A stretch of 64,000 nucleotides of DNA from Selaginella moellendorffii (GCF_000143415.4 NW_003314294.1:906770-970769); one strand, 5' to 3'; positions 10,545 through 21,531 are shown, counted from the stretch's first letter. The notes: generated by a model not told the origin, from the sequence alone. Numbers and translations: made by a program.

Positions 10545-13082
10545 TTATCTGGGACCAGACGGCTGGTGTGCTACCATGGCCACACTGACGCTACCGCCAA
10601 GATGGTTAGTCGAAGAGAACCGAAGAACTCCCGCAGAACTCAACGCAAACCGGAAGAAGAGAGGCGGCTCCAAAATCTCCTTTCGACCTTCGAGCATCTG
10701 GACGACTGTATCCATCGGGGGTCTTTGGCTGGGATTATCCTGGATGCACCACAGAGCTACCTGGAGCATACTTTTCACCTCGTCCTCGTCCACACTATCT
10801 CGGATCCTTGTATCCACGACTTTGAGAAACTCTCTCTTGGAGACTCGAGCTACGACCCAGGCCGGGAAGTACCACCACAAAGCTTGTTCCTCCTCGTCCA
10901 TTGGAGCTTCACGACAGTCTTCTCCACCATGGCCGCCAAGCTTGGACAAGTTCCTTCGTCCACCTATGAGCTCCAGCAGCACCATACCATAGCTGTAGAC
11001 GTCGCATTTCTTCGTGGCTACCGAATGTAAGAGCCACTCCGGGGCGAGATATCCTGGAGTACCTCGAACATCAGTCACGGTCTGGCTTACATCCCGAGTC
11101 TTGAGCAGCTTCGCCATGCCGAAATCGGAGAGCTTGGGACGAAACTTATCGTCTAGAAGGACGTTCTCGGGCTTGATGTCGAGATGGATAATCAGCTGCC
11201 GCGATTCCTCGTGCAAGTAAGCCAGGCCTTGAGCTACTCCCAAGGCAATATCGCGGCGGCTCTGCCAGTCCAAGCATCGATCTTCGAACAGCCACTTATC
11301 CAAGGATCCATTCACCACGTACTCGTAGACGAGCATGAGCTGGTTCTTCTCGGAGCAAAAGCCATAGAGCTGGACAACGTTGTGGTGGCTTATCCGTCCC
11401 AGCGAGGCCATCTCCGCCAGAAATCCCCTGTCACTCTGGTTCCGGTTCTCCAGGCGCTTGACCGCCACCTTTCTCCCGTCCGCCAGAGTCCCTTCATAGA
11501 CGGTTCCAAAGCCGCCTTTACCAAGGCTCGAAGCGAAGTTCCCAGTCGCCACCTCCAGCTCCTTGTATGTATACTTCTGAGCCGAGCCTTGCAGTGCCAG
11601 AGCCAAAGCACGCTCAACTTTGTCAAGCCTGTGCTTCCAGATCATCAGCACGACCAAGCCGAGAGCTGATAGCAGGACCACGCTCGCAGCAATGCTGACT
11701 CCAAGCAAAACGGTGCGATCCTTGGGCTTCTTCCGCACGAAAAGCTCTGCGTTTTGCAGCTTGAGGAAGCCATCGAAGTTGGGATCCCTGGTGAGGCCTC
11801 CATACATCCGGTCGACGAAGAAACAGGTGCTCGACCGCTTGTTGAAGAAGAGTGCGCTGCAGGAGCAATTCGCTAGGCACAAGCTCCAGCACTCGCTCAA
11901 AGTGGAAACTCTGTCGGCCTTGGTGTAATTGTTGGAGAAGTAGCCTGCTCCACTCACGTTGAGAAAGTGGTGGTTCTCGGCCTCGACTTCGTGGTTGCAA
12001 ACGAGAGGTATGCTGCTCGGACTTGGGCAAGTTTGCTCCTGATGGCCACTCTGGTCTTGGACTATACAGCTGCACTGAGCGTTCCCAGAGCAAACGCTGT
12101 TCGATTCGCATGCCATCGGGAGGCAACCTCCAAGTCTGTTCCTCATGAACGGCGGACCCTGTTCCCACGAAGCTCGTCCGGAGTTGTAGGTGTAAGGAAC
12201 CAGCTTCCCATCGTTTTCGAGTTTGAGATACTGCCAGTCATCGCTGCTGTTCCCGAGTACTGCTGTGAGAGGAGCGCTGCAGAGCTGGGAAGGGTTGCTC
12301 GTCGATGGCTGGTACGATAGTCTCAGCTGGCCAGCGGAATACTCGAGCTCTGTGTGATAAGTCGGGCATGGTGCGTTGATGGAAGTCTCGTCCGCTGGCA
12401 AGTTTCCATTGTATAAGTTCCAAACCAAGTAAGGCTGTCTTGTGTCCCGGCTGAGAAAAAAGATGAGGCCGCTCGGCTCAACTTCCATCTTGATGTTCCC
12501 GCTAGCAAGACTTGATGAATTGGCGCTGCTGATAAGTCTCTGCTTAGTGACCATGACTTGTCCTTCTAAAAGGATATCTGTAGGATTGTCGAAGCTCTGC
12601 CAGGAGATCCCACCCGTGGAGTTGTAGAGGACAAAGTTCCCAGTGTCTCGAAGCTCCATCTCAGAAACTCCACCAGGAGAACTCCATACAACCTTCCCAT
12701 CCCAATCGGCAACTTCCAGAGCTCCCTGATCGGTCACACGAACGGTAGCATTTTCTGTCACAGGATTGTCCCGGTTTGCAGCCCAGACGCAGACGCCAGA
12801 GTTCGTGTTGTTGCTGGAGCCAAGAACCAAAGCAAAGTAGAACTCGGCCGAGTTGTGGAATCGAAAGAAAGCCAAGCCAAATCTTCCGCTCTGGCTCAGG
12901 AGGGGACTGTCACCTGCTTGGAGCAGCCGATAACTGGCATTGGACTGTGATCCTTGCAGTTCCAGAAGCTGATTGTTGTTCGTTACTTCCCAGCCGTGTG
13001 ATAGACTGTAGTTCCTGCCGTGCACACGAAAGAGAATTGTCATCAGCTGAAAGAAAGCGACCAAAAAAATCTTCATAGCCAT
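10545..13082 (-). CDS. G-type lectin S-receptor-like Ser/Thr kinase, RLK1 copy 1 (intact)
   Basis: A single-exon frame of 845 aa starting MAMKIF. Order: signal peptide (1-22); bulb-type mannose-binding lectin domain (about 60-175, VCVWAANRD and WQSFDNPTD); Cys-rich EGF/PAN-like region (about 320-425, CWSLCLANCSCSALFF); one membrane helix (about 458-481); cytoplasmic kinase (about 519-800). The kinase has the P-loop GKGGFG, Lys542 in VAVK, HLDIKPEN at 633-640, DFG at 653-655 and APE at 680-682. Leu replaces the Arg of HRD, so this is a non-RD kinase, as in the SD2 group. Many NxS/T sites lie in the ectodomain. Such kinases sit in the plasma membrane and sense extracellular ligands, some microbial; the ligand here is unknown. 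Its stop is 84 bp from the stop of the convergent Arc1p-like gene. Divergent from RLK2. Confidence 0.95.
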   Translation of the reverse strand: MAMKIFLVAFFQLMTILFRVHGRNYSLSHGWEVTNNNQLLELQGSQSNASYRLLQAGDSPLLSQSGRFGLAFFRFHNSAEFYFALVLGSSNNTNSGVCVWAANRDNPVTENATVRVTDQGALEVADWDGKVVWSSPGGVSEMELRDTGNFVLYNSTGGISWQSFDNPTDILLEGQVMVTKQRLISSANSSSLASGNIKMEVEPSGLIFFLSRDTRQPYLVWNLYNGNLPADETSINAPCPTYHTELEYSAGQLRLSYQPSTSNPSQLCSAPLTAVLGNSSDDWQYLKLENDGKLVPYTYNSGRASWEQGPPFMRNRLGGCLPMACESNSVCSGNAQCSCIVQDQSGHQEQTCPSPSSIPLVCNHEVEAENHHFLNVSGAGYFSNNYTKADRVSTLSECWSLCLANCSCSALFFNKRSSTCFFVDRMYGGLTRDPNFDGFLKLQNAELFVRKKPKDRTVLLGVSIAASVVLLSALGLVVLMIWKHRLDKVERALALALQGSAQKYTYKELEVATGNFASSLGKGGFGTVYEGTLADGRKVAVKRLENRNQSDRGFLAEMASLGRISHHNVVQLYGFCSEKNQLMLVYEYVVNGSLDKWLFEDRCLDWQSRRDIALGVAQGLAYLHEESRQLIIHLDIKPENVLLDDKFRPKLSDFGMAKLLKTRDVSQTVTDVRGTPGYLAPEWLLHSVATKKCDVYSYGMVLLELIGGRRNLSKLGGHGGEDCREAPMDEEEQALWWYFPAWVVARVSKREFLKVVDTRIRDSVDEDEVKSMLQVALWCIQDNPSQRPPMDTVVQMLEGRKEILEPPLFFRFALSSAGVLRFSSTNHLGGSVSVAMVAHQPSGPR

Positions 13083-13340
13083 GAACCATGAAGCAGAATG
13101 CGCTAGCTATCTTTGTATCTATAGAACGGGAGCGGTCCATTCACTTGACTCATTCATATTCATACTTCTTCCACTTATTCCAGTCTCGAGTACCAACTGT
13201 TACCAAAAGTTCGATTAGTCTTTGCTTGAACAGAAGTCTAGTCTCCATGGCTGCAGTCTAGTCTTCAAGACTTTTCCAAGTCTTGAAAGTAAGGACTTAC
13301 CTCTCGTATAAGCAGGTGTTCTCAATGCAGAACGGCAGCA
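13083..13340. promoter_or_regulatory. Shared divergent promoter of RLK1/RLK2, copy 1
   Basis: 258 bp separate the two start codons, so both promoters and 5'UTRs lie here. The spacer has near-repeats of the string AGTCTAGTCTTCAAGACTTTTCC type around 13,230-13,290, including a GTCTTGAAGAC-like palindromic motif. In units 2 and 3 the spacer is 238 bp, having lost about 20 bp that here reads CTAGTCTCCATGGCTGCAGT. Confidence 0.6.
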
Positions 13341-15887
13341 ATGCAAAAGCAAGAGGTTTCACAGGTTGCTAAGGCGTTGTTCCTGGAACTAATAATGCTC
13401 CTCACAGTTACTTCTGAAGGGAAGTTGTACACGATACCTGATAAATGGCGCATTTTCATGAACAACAGTCTCCCAGAATTCCAAGGCGATGGCAGATCCG
13501 GGAGTTATCGCCTGGTGAGTGCTCTTCCAAAGGATAACCCTTCTAGCCGGCCAGAATCTCTACGCAGCGACGATGAAAACTTGGGCTTAGCATTCCTCAA
13601 CTTCAATGGATCAAACAAGTATTACCTGGCACTGATGTTTGGCACTCGCAACTCTTCCACAGCAGCTCCCGTCTGGATAGCCAACCGGAACACTCCAGTG
13701 TCAGGAAATTCAATGCTCGCTAAAACAGGTGGTCGCTTACAGCTCCTGGATGCAAATGGTTCCGTGGCATGGTCTCCAAACGAAAGCGTTGCCTATATCG
13801 GCATTCAGAATTCCGGGAACTTGCAGCTCTTCGATGAATCTGAGACCCCGGTATGGAGTTCCTTTGATCGCCCATGGAGCGCACTGATGCCAAACCAGAA
13901 GCTAGTAACTGGACAGTCAGTTGTGAGTAACAAAAACGCCTCAGACCCCAGCGAAGGCTCGTATATCGCAGAGATACAGGCCAGTGGATCAGTCGGATAC
14001 ATGAGCATCGGTTCCAAGAAAAAGCAGCCTTACATGTTGTGGAGCTTCGTCGGATCACAAATTGGCTCGCCCAGTGTAACCTGCCCAGGATTTCGAACTG
14101 CTCTTTCATTCACGCCAGCAGGAGAAATGAGCATGGTATACGAACCTATTCGTGTTGGTGGTAACGAACAGCCGTGTGGCTCTCCACTGTCCGGGGAAAT
14201 ATTCCCAGGGAACACCACAATGAGGTATTTCCAGCTTGCCGATGATGGGACCATGGTTTCATACAGGCGAGAGTTGGCAAATGGAAGCTGGGAGCTCGAT
14301 AGCACGAGTCAGTTCTTTCCACCGCCAGCGCCATGCGGGAGCTATGGGCTGCTCGAGAAAGGAAAGCAGTGTCAGTGCCTGACCAACGAAGCAAACAACT
14401 CTACTACCTCAGCACTTGGAAGTTGTGCCCAGCCAGAATGGTCTTCTCTTGCAAACTGCAGCTCCAGGTACGAGACCGACTTTGTAACACTCGCAGGTGC
14501 ATCGTACTTCGCCAACACTTTCAACCCTCCCGATAGAACAGGCGCTGCAATGCAAGATTGCCTCGAGCAATGCAAATCCACTTGCTCCTGTGCGGCGTTC
14601 TTTTTCGACCAGGCGCTCCAGAATTGCTTTTTCATAGAAGACGTCCTGGGAAGCTTGACGGTAGACTCGAACAAGACTCAGCAACTGTTCGGCTTTCTGA
14701 AGTACCAGAATTACTCCAGGTTAGTGCCTGTTGACAACTCATCGTCAGACACTCCAAAGCTCCTAGTGATCGGAATTACCTCTGGAGGAGCTGCTGTAGC
14801 CATTGTAACTTTTGCGTTGCTTTTCACGATCCTGCATCGAAGGAGGGTCATGCTCGACGAACTAAACAGTTTCCTTACCGGTGTACAAGCTTCGCCTTAC
14901 AGGTTCTCGTTCAGCAGCCTATACTCTGCAACAAAAGGATTCACAAAGGTTTTAGGAAGCGGAGGTTGCGGCACAGTGTACGAAGGAATGCTTCACAACG
15001 GGATGAAGCTGGCAGTGAAGAAACTCAGCACACAGCATGGACAAAAGGAGTTTGTAACAGAAGTCTCGGCTCTGGGAAACATAAGCCACATCAACATTGT
15101 CAAACTCTATGGCTTCTGTGCCGATGCTTCACACAGGCTGCTCGTCTACGAGCTCATGCCCAATGGTTCCTTGGACAGATGGATTTTCTCCGACAACAAG
15201 AACAAACTGGACTGGAAACTTCGACACAGCATTGCCCTCGACACTGCTCGAGGACTGGCCTACTTGCACGAGGAATCCAGAGACTCGATCATCCACTTGG
15301 ATATCAAGCCACAAAACATCCTCCTGGGTGACAAGTTTGAGGCCAAAGTCGCAGACTTTGGCATGGCGAAGCTACTCATGGACAGAGATCAAAATGGAGT
15401 GGTCACTGGAGTGAGAGGAACTCCAGGATATCTAGCTCCAGAGTGGCTGCTACACTCAACAGCGACCAAGAAATGCGACGTCTACAGCTATGGAATGGTG
15501 CTCCTGGAGCTCATTGGCGGCAGGAAAAATCTAGACTGCTCCAAGATGGAGTCGCCACTGAGCTGGTACTTCCCAGCCTGGGCCATGAGCGAAATCCGGA
15601 AAGGGAACACGATGCAAGTGGTGGATCCGAGCGTCAAGGACTCGGCAGACACAAGGCAGGCAAAGAATATGATCCACATCGCATTCTGGTGCACGCAAGA
15701 TGATCCAGCAGCTAGACCGACAATGGATGCAGTAGTGCGAATGCTGGAGAGCGAGGAGGAGATCGAGGAGCCGCCGCTTACCTTCCAGTTCGATGTCCAA
15801 GCGCCTGGAATCCTCACCATCACCTCCAGCGGCGACATCGCGACATTCACATACATCACCAAAAACCCTTTAGCCCATGAGCCCTAA
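13341..15887 (+). CDS. G-type lectin S-receptor-like Ser/Thr kinase, RLK2 copy 1 (intact)
   Basis: A single-exon frame of 848 aa. Signal peptide about 1-27; bulb-type lectin about 80-185 (VWIANRNTPVSGN); Cys-rich PAN-like region about 375-435 (CLEQCKSTCSCAAFFF); membrane helix about 474-498; kinase about 538-815. Kinase motifs: P-loop GSGGCG, Lys560 in LAVK, HLDIKPQN at 652-659 (non-RD), DFG at 672-674, APE at 699-701. The usual Phe of GxGxFG is Cys here, a change at the tip of the nucleotide-binding loop. It is a diverged paralogue of RLK1 (same architecture, lower identity), arranged head to head with it. It is probably a plasma-membrane receptor; ligand unknown. This is the only intact RLK2 in the window. 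The C-terminal tail after the kinase is about 35 residues. Confidence 0.95.
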   Translation: MQKQEVSQVAKALFLELIMLLTVTSEGKLYTIPDKWRIFMNNSLPEFQGDGRSGSYRLVSALPKDNPSSRPESLRSDDENLGLAFLNFNGSNKYYLALMFGTRNSSTAAPVWIANRNTPVSGNSMLAKTGGRLQLLDANGSVAWSPNESVAYIGIQNSGNLQLFDESETPVWSSFDRPWSALMPNQKLVTGQSVVSNKNASDPSEGSYIAEIQASGSVGYMSIGSKKKQPYMLWSFVGSQIGSPSVTCPGFRTALSFTPAGEMSMVYEPIRVGGNEQPCGSPLSGEIFPGNTTMRYFQLADDGTMVSYRRELANGSWELDSTSQFFPPPAPCGSYGLLEKGKQCQCLTNEANNSTTSALGSCAQPEWSSLANCSSRYETDFVTLAGASYFANTFNPPDRTGAAMQDCLEQCKSTCSCAAFFFDQALQNCFFIEDVLGSLTVDSNKTQQLFGFLKYQNYSRLVPVDNSSSDTPKLLVIGITSGGAAVAIVTFALLFTILHRRRVMLDELNSFLTGVQASPYRFSFSSLYSATKGFTKVLGSGGCGTVYEGMLHNGMKLAVKKLSTQHGQKEFVTEVSALGNISHINIVKLYGFCADASHRLLVYELMPNGSLDRWIFSDNKNKLDWKLRHSIALDTARGLAYLHEESRDSIIHLDIKPQNILLGDKFEAKVADFGMAKLLMDRDQNGVVTGVRGTPGYLAPEWLLHSTATKKCDVYSYGMVLLELIGGRKNLDCSKMESPLSWYFPAWAMSEIRKGNTMQVVDPSVKDSADTRQAKNMIHIAFWCTQDDPAARPTMDAVVRMLESEEEIEEPPLTFQFDVQAPGILTITSSGDIATFTYITKNPLAHEP

Positions 15888-16406
15888 AATTCAAATACCA
15901 ATTAAATTACTAATTGAGTTTTTGCATCTTTTACTAAGGAAATTAGTCATGACAGAAAAAGCGTCTAAGTGCAAGTTGCCTTTGCTGGTTTTTTTTTCCA
16001 ATCGTCATTCCAGTCTTGAAAAGAACCTCCAAATCTGATTAAAAAAAAACTAGGAGAAAAAAAAAATACTTTTGTGCATAATTCTTACTTGAGAACGTTC
16101 CGAATTTAACAGATACATTAGTGAACCAGCTCGCACAATTTCTCCTGGGATCGCTCGGCTTGTTGGCATGCACCACAGCTCCAAACTTGTCTCCAACCAA
16201 ATAAGCTTTCCGCAAAAAGTCTCTTTCATGTCAAGCTCAAGTTCTGGGAATCAAAAACAACAATCCATTTGCCCACGGTCAGAAAGGTAAGGTTTCCATG
16301 ACCTAGCATTGTACAGTACATAGCTGTTGTTCTTTATTACATGCTTGGGTTTGGCAAACTAGTTCCATTCTTCACCACCTTTCCTGTCCAAGACTAAGAC
16401 CACAAG
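15888..16406 (-). other. RLK2 downstream region with unrecognised minus-strand open stretches
   Basis: AT-rich sequence with oligo-A runs, then two open minus-strand stretches. About 16,090-16,230 reads VGDKFGAVVHANKPSDPRR, which I do not recognise. About 16,300-16,400 resembles a VLDRKGGEE...W block that recurs near 40,400, 47,450 and 55,280. Neither has a start codon or clear splice sites, so both are likely exon remnants. Confidence 0.35.
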
Positions 16407-16493
16407 TGATAATGATCTGAGGAGACGCTAATAAGAGAGAAAACAGGGTACCAGCGTCTGACCTAGCTACCCCGTAAGCCACTAGGACTAACA
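16407..16493 (-). repeat. Short copia LTR (3' LTR of minus-strand element, shortened)
   Basis: Begins TGATAATGATCTGAGG and ends ACTAGGACTAACA on the plus strand, i.e. the reverse complement of a TG...CA LTR. It is about 30 bp shorter than the copy at 36,982 because the GTGGCAGAAGCC part is missing. Confidence 0.65.
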
Positions 16494-19283
16494 CTCCCAC
16501 TCTGGCGCAGTAACTCAGACTCACTCTCTCATGAGCGAGTGCGCAATAGCTGCGCCAGCACCTCACGACCGCTCCTGTTTCTCCTGCAACTGTAAACGGT
16601 TGCAATTGAGAGCAAATTTATCCTGTGGAAGAGACTTGGTCAGCATATCAGCAAGCTGCTCGGTGGTAGAGCAAAATTGGAGGACAATAATGCCCGCTGG
16701 ACCTGCTCTCGGACATAGTGATAACGGAGCTGAATGTGCTTAGCTCTGTCATGAAACTTTGATGTAGCTGAAAGAGCAATTGCGCTAATGTTGTCACAAA
16801 ACAACATCGTGGGCTGAACAAGAAAATGTCCAAGCTCTGTGAGCAATAAGCGAATCCAGACAGCCTCTTTGCACGCTCAGCACGCAGAAATAGACGACAG
16901 AGTTGTGATGCTCTGTTTCTTGCTCCTCTAAGTCAAAGTTGAGGCACCGAGAAGGCGGATGTAGATTTGCGGGTGTCTTTGTCACCAGCCCAATCTGAGT
17001 CGAGGCACCGAGAATAAAAACGTAGGCGGATGTAGATTTGCGGGTGTCTTTGCCTGCAGCGCCATCTGAGTCGCAGTAGCCGCGCAAGTGGAATTGCTCA
17101 TCTGGGACACGAGAATATGTAAGCGCCAAGAATTTCGCCACGACTCCCACTGCATGCGCTAAATCTGGGCCGGTACAAATAACAAGATAAATCAGACTAC
17201 CAACAGCTGCACGATACGGAATCCTCTCCATGGAATTGCTCTCAGCTTCAGTGGTTGGTGACTGAGTTTTAGAAAGCTGAAGAGTAAGCTCCATAGGTGT
17301 GGAAACTGGAGTACTGTCGTGCATATTAAAGCATTTGAGAATTTCGTCCACATAGCGCTGCTGAGAAAGATGAATAGTTCCACGGGACCGGTCTCGAATA
17401 ATATTAAGACCAAGACAAAACTTAATATCTCCAAGATCGTCCTTCTCAAATTGAGACAAGAGCTGCTCTTTGATCTTATGTAGAAAAGAAAGACAATTTG
17501 CTAGTAAGATCAAATCGTCGACATATAACGCAATAAGGACCATCATCTTTTCAACATGTTTCTGGTACACGTTCTGATCAGCAGCATTTCTTGAAAACCA
17601 ATAGAAATGAGAAATTTGTCCATTTTGTCGAACCAAGCTTTAGGAGACTGTTTAAGACCATATAAAGCTTTCTTGACCACCCCGGGCTCCCTCTGGTTGC
17701 TGGATGAAAATTTCTTCAGTAAGATCTCCATGTAAAAATGCTGTACGAACATCCATTTGATGCACCTCGAGATCCTAAAGCTAGCAAAACTCGAATAGAG
17801 GCCATGCGAAATAGCCATTTTGTTGAGACCACCTGGCGGTCAGCTGGCTTTGAAACGAGCGTCCAGGTGTCGTTCTTTTGAAGCGAGAGATACTCAGAAT
17901 CCATAGCAGCTCGCCACTCCACAGCATGAGGACCTGTGAGCGCTTCAGTCACCGTTCTTGGCTCAGGACCATCTTTAGAACCAACTTGACCGCGACCTGA
18001 AAAAGTGTTGACTCTCGGCAGCATCCTGAGCTCGTTGAGATGGAAAAAGTGGCCGGCCAGAACGAGAATAGCCGACAGGGTCACACTGAGAACGAGGCCG
18101 CTCAACGGGACGAGATCTAGCTCTGGTAACTCAGGTGGCGGTAAGGTGGGGTTGATGTTTGCTCCGGCGGATGAAGAGGCGGTGGAGGATTGAGTGGTGG
18201 AGGAGGAGGTTGTTGAGCTGCTGGTGGAGCTCCCCTGAAGCTGGAAGCACCGGAACTTCTTCCACAAGTCGCCAAGTTGAAGGAGTTGGAGTGGAAAAAA
18301 CCTTCACATCACGTGCTGGGAAAAACTGCCAGTCTAAGAAGGACAAAATTCTGTATGCCTTTTGTGTCCTCGCCATAACCAACAAACACACCCTTGATAC
18401 TGCGAGAGGCAATCGAGCAAGGTTCTTGGCATAAACTAAGCAACCGAATACTCCAAGGTGTGCAACGGATGGCTTCTTTCCAGTCCATAATTCTTCTGGA
18501 GTGATATTAGAAAGAGTAGATGTTGGAAGACGATTGCGAAGATAAGCAGCGGTAACAATAGCCTCTCCCCAAAAAGATTCTGGACAACCAGCGCCAAGGA
18601 GCATTGCACGAGTAGACTCGACCAACGTGCGGTTCATGCGTTCTGCTGCTCCTTTCTGCTGTGGCGTCCCTGGAACGGTGAATTGCTGAACAATTCCACA
18701 ATAGTTTTGAAATTTCTTGGAAACATACTCACCGCCATTATCAGACCTCAGGATTTTGAGGGATTTGCCAGTCTGCTTCTCTGCTCGAGACCGAAAATCC
18801 ACGAAGAGGGAAAACACTTCCCTTTTACGAGACATAACTCTCACTTCCACTCGCCTGGAATAATCGTCTATAAATGTGACAAAATATGTGTTGCCACCAA
18901 GAGAAGCAATTGCCATAGAACCAACATCAGAGTGAACTAGTCCAAGGAGATCAGCTGCTCGTTCATGAGAATTCTTCGGAAATGGTGCACGATGAAGCTT
19001 GCCTTGAATACACGGCTCGCAAAAATCCAAAGGCTCCACTATATCCAGGTCACAAGCTGCAACAAGCTGCTTCTTAACAAGTTTCTCAAGAGCTTGCTGA
19101 TGCACATGGCCAAAGCGTCAATTCCTTGGCCATAAATATACGAGGAGGAGGCACTAAAATAGCATCAAGCTTGTAAATATCAGCATACCTGCTACCGTGC
19201 ATTGCCTCGACCCCATCAAGAGAAAAAATAATGCCTCGTTGATCTCCAGAAAATTGACTAATAATCAGACTACAGAGTGGGAG
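16494..19283 (-). pseudogene. Ty1/copia pol remnant, unit 1
   Basis: Minus-strand frames, broken by frameshifts and deletions. From right to left: GAG-pre-integrase (CEPCIQGKLHRAPF, about 19,030); integrase core (HSDVGSM, DNGGEY, GAAERMNRTL, 18,130-19,100); reverse transcriptase with YVDD (ALYVDDLILLAN, 16,800-17,820); RNase H (CDSDGAAGKDTRKS near 17,060, where the usual DWAGD Trp and second Asp context are altered). Part of the RT N-terminus is lost between about 17,780 and 17,830. A pol gene whose order IN-RT-RH defines copia. It cannot encode a working polyprotein. Confidence 0.85.
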
Positions 19284-19381
19284 TAGGCTTCTGCCACGTG
19301 GCACAGGGTAGTTAGGTCAGTCGCTGGTGGCCACGGCCATCCTGTTTTCTCTCTTATTAGCGTCTCCTCAGATCATTATCA
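19284..19381 (+). repeat. Copia LTR in opposite (plus) orientation, 5'-truncated
   Basis: GGCTTCTGCCACGTGGCAC to CAGATCATTATCA matches the short LTR but reads on the plus strand, so it faces the neighbouring pol. It is followed by TCAGATTGTAGATCC, a primer-binding site whose first TGGTA has been lost. Confidence 0.6.
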
Positions 19382-19774
19382 TCAGATTGTAGATCCTGAT
19401 GGTTCACCATGCTAGGAGAGACTTGTGCTTTCTGATCAACAACTGCCGACTACACAGAGTACGGCAGAACATGGCAAGCAGTAGTACTGTTGCCAGTGTA
19501 TTGGAGTAGCGTTTAATCCCTTTGTACAAGGGAGATTTTGCAAATTGGGCTGCCCTCATGAAAGTTGTGTGATAATTGCGATGGGATTGTTTTAGGCAAA
19601 GAATTTGAACCAGCCCAAGGTGCTCCTGAATTAACAGACTGGAAGTGAGCCTTATCTACAATGGTTATTGGTCTAGGCAAGTAGTACATTCATCTTCTTG
19701 ATCTTGATAATAATGCTCCCACAAATTGGGCCAATCTAACCCAGTTTCTTGGTGCTCAAACGGTTGAACATGTG
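19382..19774 (+). mobile_element. Copia 5' leader and gag start, plus orientation, interrupted by the LTR array
   Basis: Sequence downstream of the plus-oriented LTR that matches, in reverse complement, 36,540-36,970 and, directly, 50,576-50,965. It stops at the GTCAT target duplication and resumes at 36,024. Contains no intact frame. Confidence 0.6.
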
Positions 19775-19779
19775 GTCAT
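19775..19779. repeat. Target-site duplication GTCAT, left
   Basis: GTCAT abuts the left LTR terminus and recurs exactly at 36,024-36,028. The empty site in unit 2 (about 50,967) reads GGTCACATTGAAGG, consistent with insertion here. Confidence 0.75.
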
Positions 19780-21531
19780 TATAAATGACTAATTTTTCCA
19801 TTCTACTTTAGTCATTTAATCGCACCTCCAACCACTTAGAGGAGTTTCATTCACAACCTTCATAAATCCCATTCAAGACTTGGGGCTTGCTAGCCCTGAA
19901 AAAAGCATCCCTGCCACTCAACCTTTGCACTTGGTCCAAGTGCTCTACGTGTCCAATCCCATGACCGACACCCCAAGATACCACTGACCTCTCAACCCAT
20001 TACGCTAAGGCCATGCCCATTTAAATTAGTCACACTAGTGGTCCAACACCACTTGCATCGCAGTTCCGTCTCTCAAGACTAGGCCATCCATCCATGAGTG
20101 ATCATCCCAGATCCACTCCTTAGCATCCTTAGGATGCCCCCAGATATGAGGAATAGCCTTCCCCAATATCTCTTTTCCAATCCCCACCAAGTCCCTTTTT
20201 GTCCATAGCTGTGTTTGCCAACACTGTCATTGGATCAAGGCCCACAGGCCCGACCTCTAAGTCCCACTATCCTTTGGGACTTCCTCACCATGTGACTGTA
20301 TCCTTGGTCATTGCACTAGAGGATTGCTCTTCTTCCTTTTCACCGTATGAGATTTTGGGACAACATTTCGGAACACCATGGCCTTACGCGAGCCTCATGG
20401 GTACTCTCCCCACCTTCTGCCTTTTGGTGCTCTAGCCATGGGCTTAGAGCGAGGTTCCGTTGAGCCACGCCAGGTATCCAAGTAGGTAGTGCCACCCACA
20501 CTTGGACTAGAAGCATCGACCATTCGATCTCCCGGGGGAACTAGAGCTGGCTCTTGAATACTTCACCAAGCTACCCCACTTGTCGGTCCATATTCACTCT
20601 AGTCTTAGACTTCCCAGTGGTCAGCTCATCACCCAACACTTGGGTACAGCTTTCCTGGGCCAAACTAGCCTTTCTTGGCCAAACTGGCTCCACTGCAGTC
20701 CTCCCCCTTACTATACTTTTGGAGCTCACCAAACCCCCTAGGGTCTGGGACACAAACGCTTTGGGCTTTCACCCTCTCAAACTCGAACTCGGACTCGGAC
20801 TTGGGCTCAATCTTGGCCTTGGCCTTGGTCTCGGTCTCAGTCCCGGTCCCGGTCTCGGTCTCGGTCCCAGTCTCGGTCTCGATCTCAGTCCTGGTCTCAG
20901 TCTCGATCTCGACTTCGGACTCCATCTTGGGTCCTTCTCGGACTCCATCTTGGGTCCATCTTGGACTCCATCTCGGACTCCATCTCGGGTCCATCTCGGG
21001 TCCATCTTAGACTCCATCTTGGGTCCATCTCAGGTCCATCTCGGACTCCACCTCGGGTCCACCTCAGACTCCACCTCGGGTCCACCTCGGACTCCACGGA
21101 CTCCATCTCGGACTCCATCTCGGACTCCATCTCGGGTCCATCTCGGGTCCACCTCGGACTCCACCTCAGACTCTATCTCAGACTCCACCTCGGACTCTAT
21201 CTCGGACTCCATCTCAGGTCCATCTCGGGTCCACCTTGGACTCCATCTCGGACTCCATCTCGGGTCCATCTCAGACTCCGTCTCAGATCCATCTCGGACA
21301 CTTCCACGTGTCATGTGTCGATCCTATTGTGTTCCTTTTCTAGAGACTCACTTATCTCTCACTTCGTGCTTGTTCGTTGAGCACTTCGTTAGGAGTTCCA
21401 CTCCTGCTCTCGACCTTTATAGTCGGAGCTTTTAGTCCAAATGTGTTACGCTTGTTTGGTTTTCGCTTCGGCCACTACTACCTAGCACCCTTCTGGTTTC
21501 ACTTTGAGGCCTAGGGATTTTGTGTCTCACA
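19780..21531 (-). repeat. LTR1 of the array
   Basis: 1,752 bp. Outer ~140 bp differ from LTR2 at more than ten sites, mostly C-to-T or G-to-A, including the terminal TG changed to TA. The rest is nearly identical to LTR2. Open frames here come from the minisatellite and are not genes. Confidence 0.75.
20780..21300. repeat. Minisatellite of 11/12-bp and 6-bp units inside LTR1
   Basis: Left part is built of GGTCTC/GGTCCC hexamers. Right part alternates GGACTCCATCTC (12 bp) and GGGTCCATCTC (11 bp). The mixed unit length gives long open frames in several phases on both strands. Confidence 0.85.

Noticed and set aside
10566-11030. Plus-strand frames of about 150 codons over RLK1 (repeated at 42,411 and 56,983)
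   Set aside because: Antisense shadows of the GC-rich kinase coding sequence.
16407-19381. Apparent DNA transposon with ~40-bp terminal inverted repeats TGATAATGATC.../...GATCATTATCA
   Set aside because: The repeats are copia LTRs in opposite orientation next to primer-binding sites and copia pol; the inversion is internal to the element.
20554-21435. Long plus-strand frame rich in GLGLGLG and PSRVHLGLHLGS (also at 26,388 and 34,556)
   Set aside because: Produced by translating the LTR minisatellite; equally long frames exist in other phases and on the minus strand, with no conserved domain.
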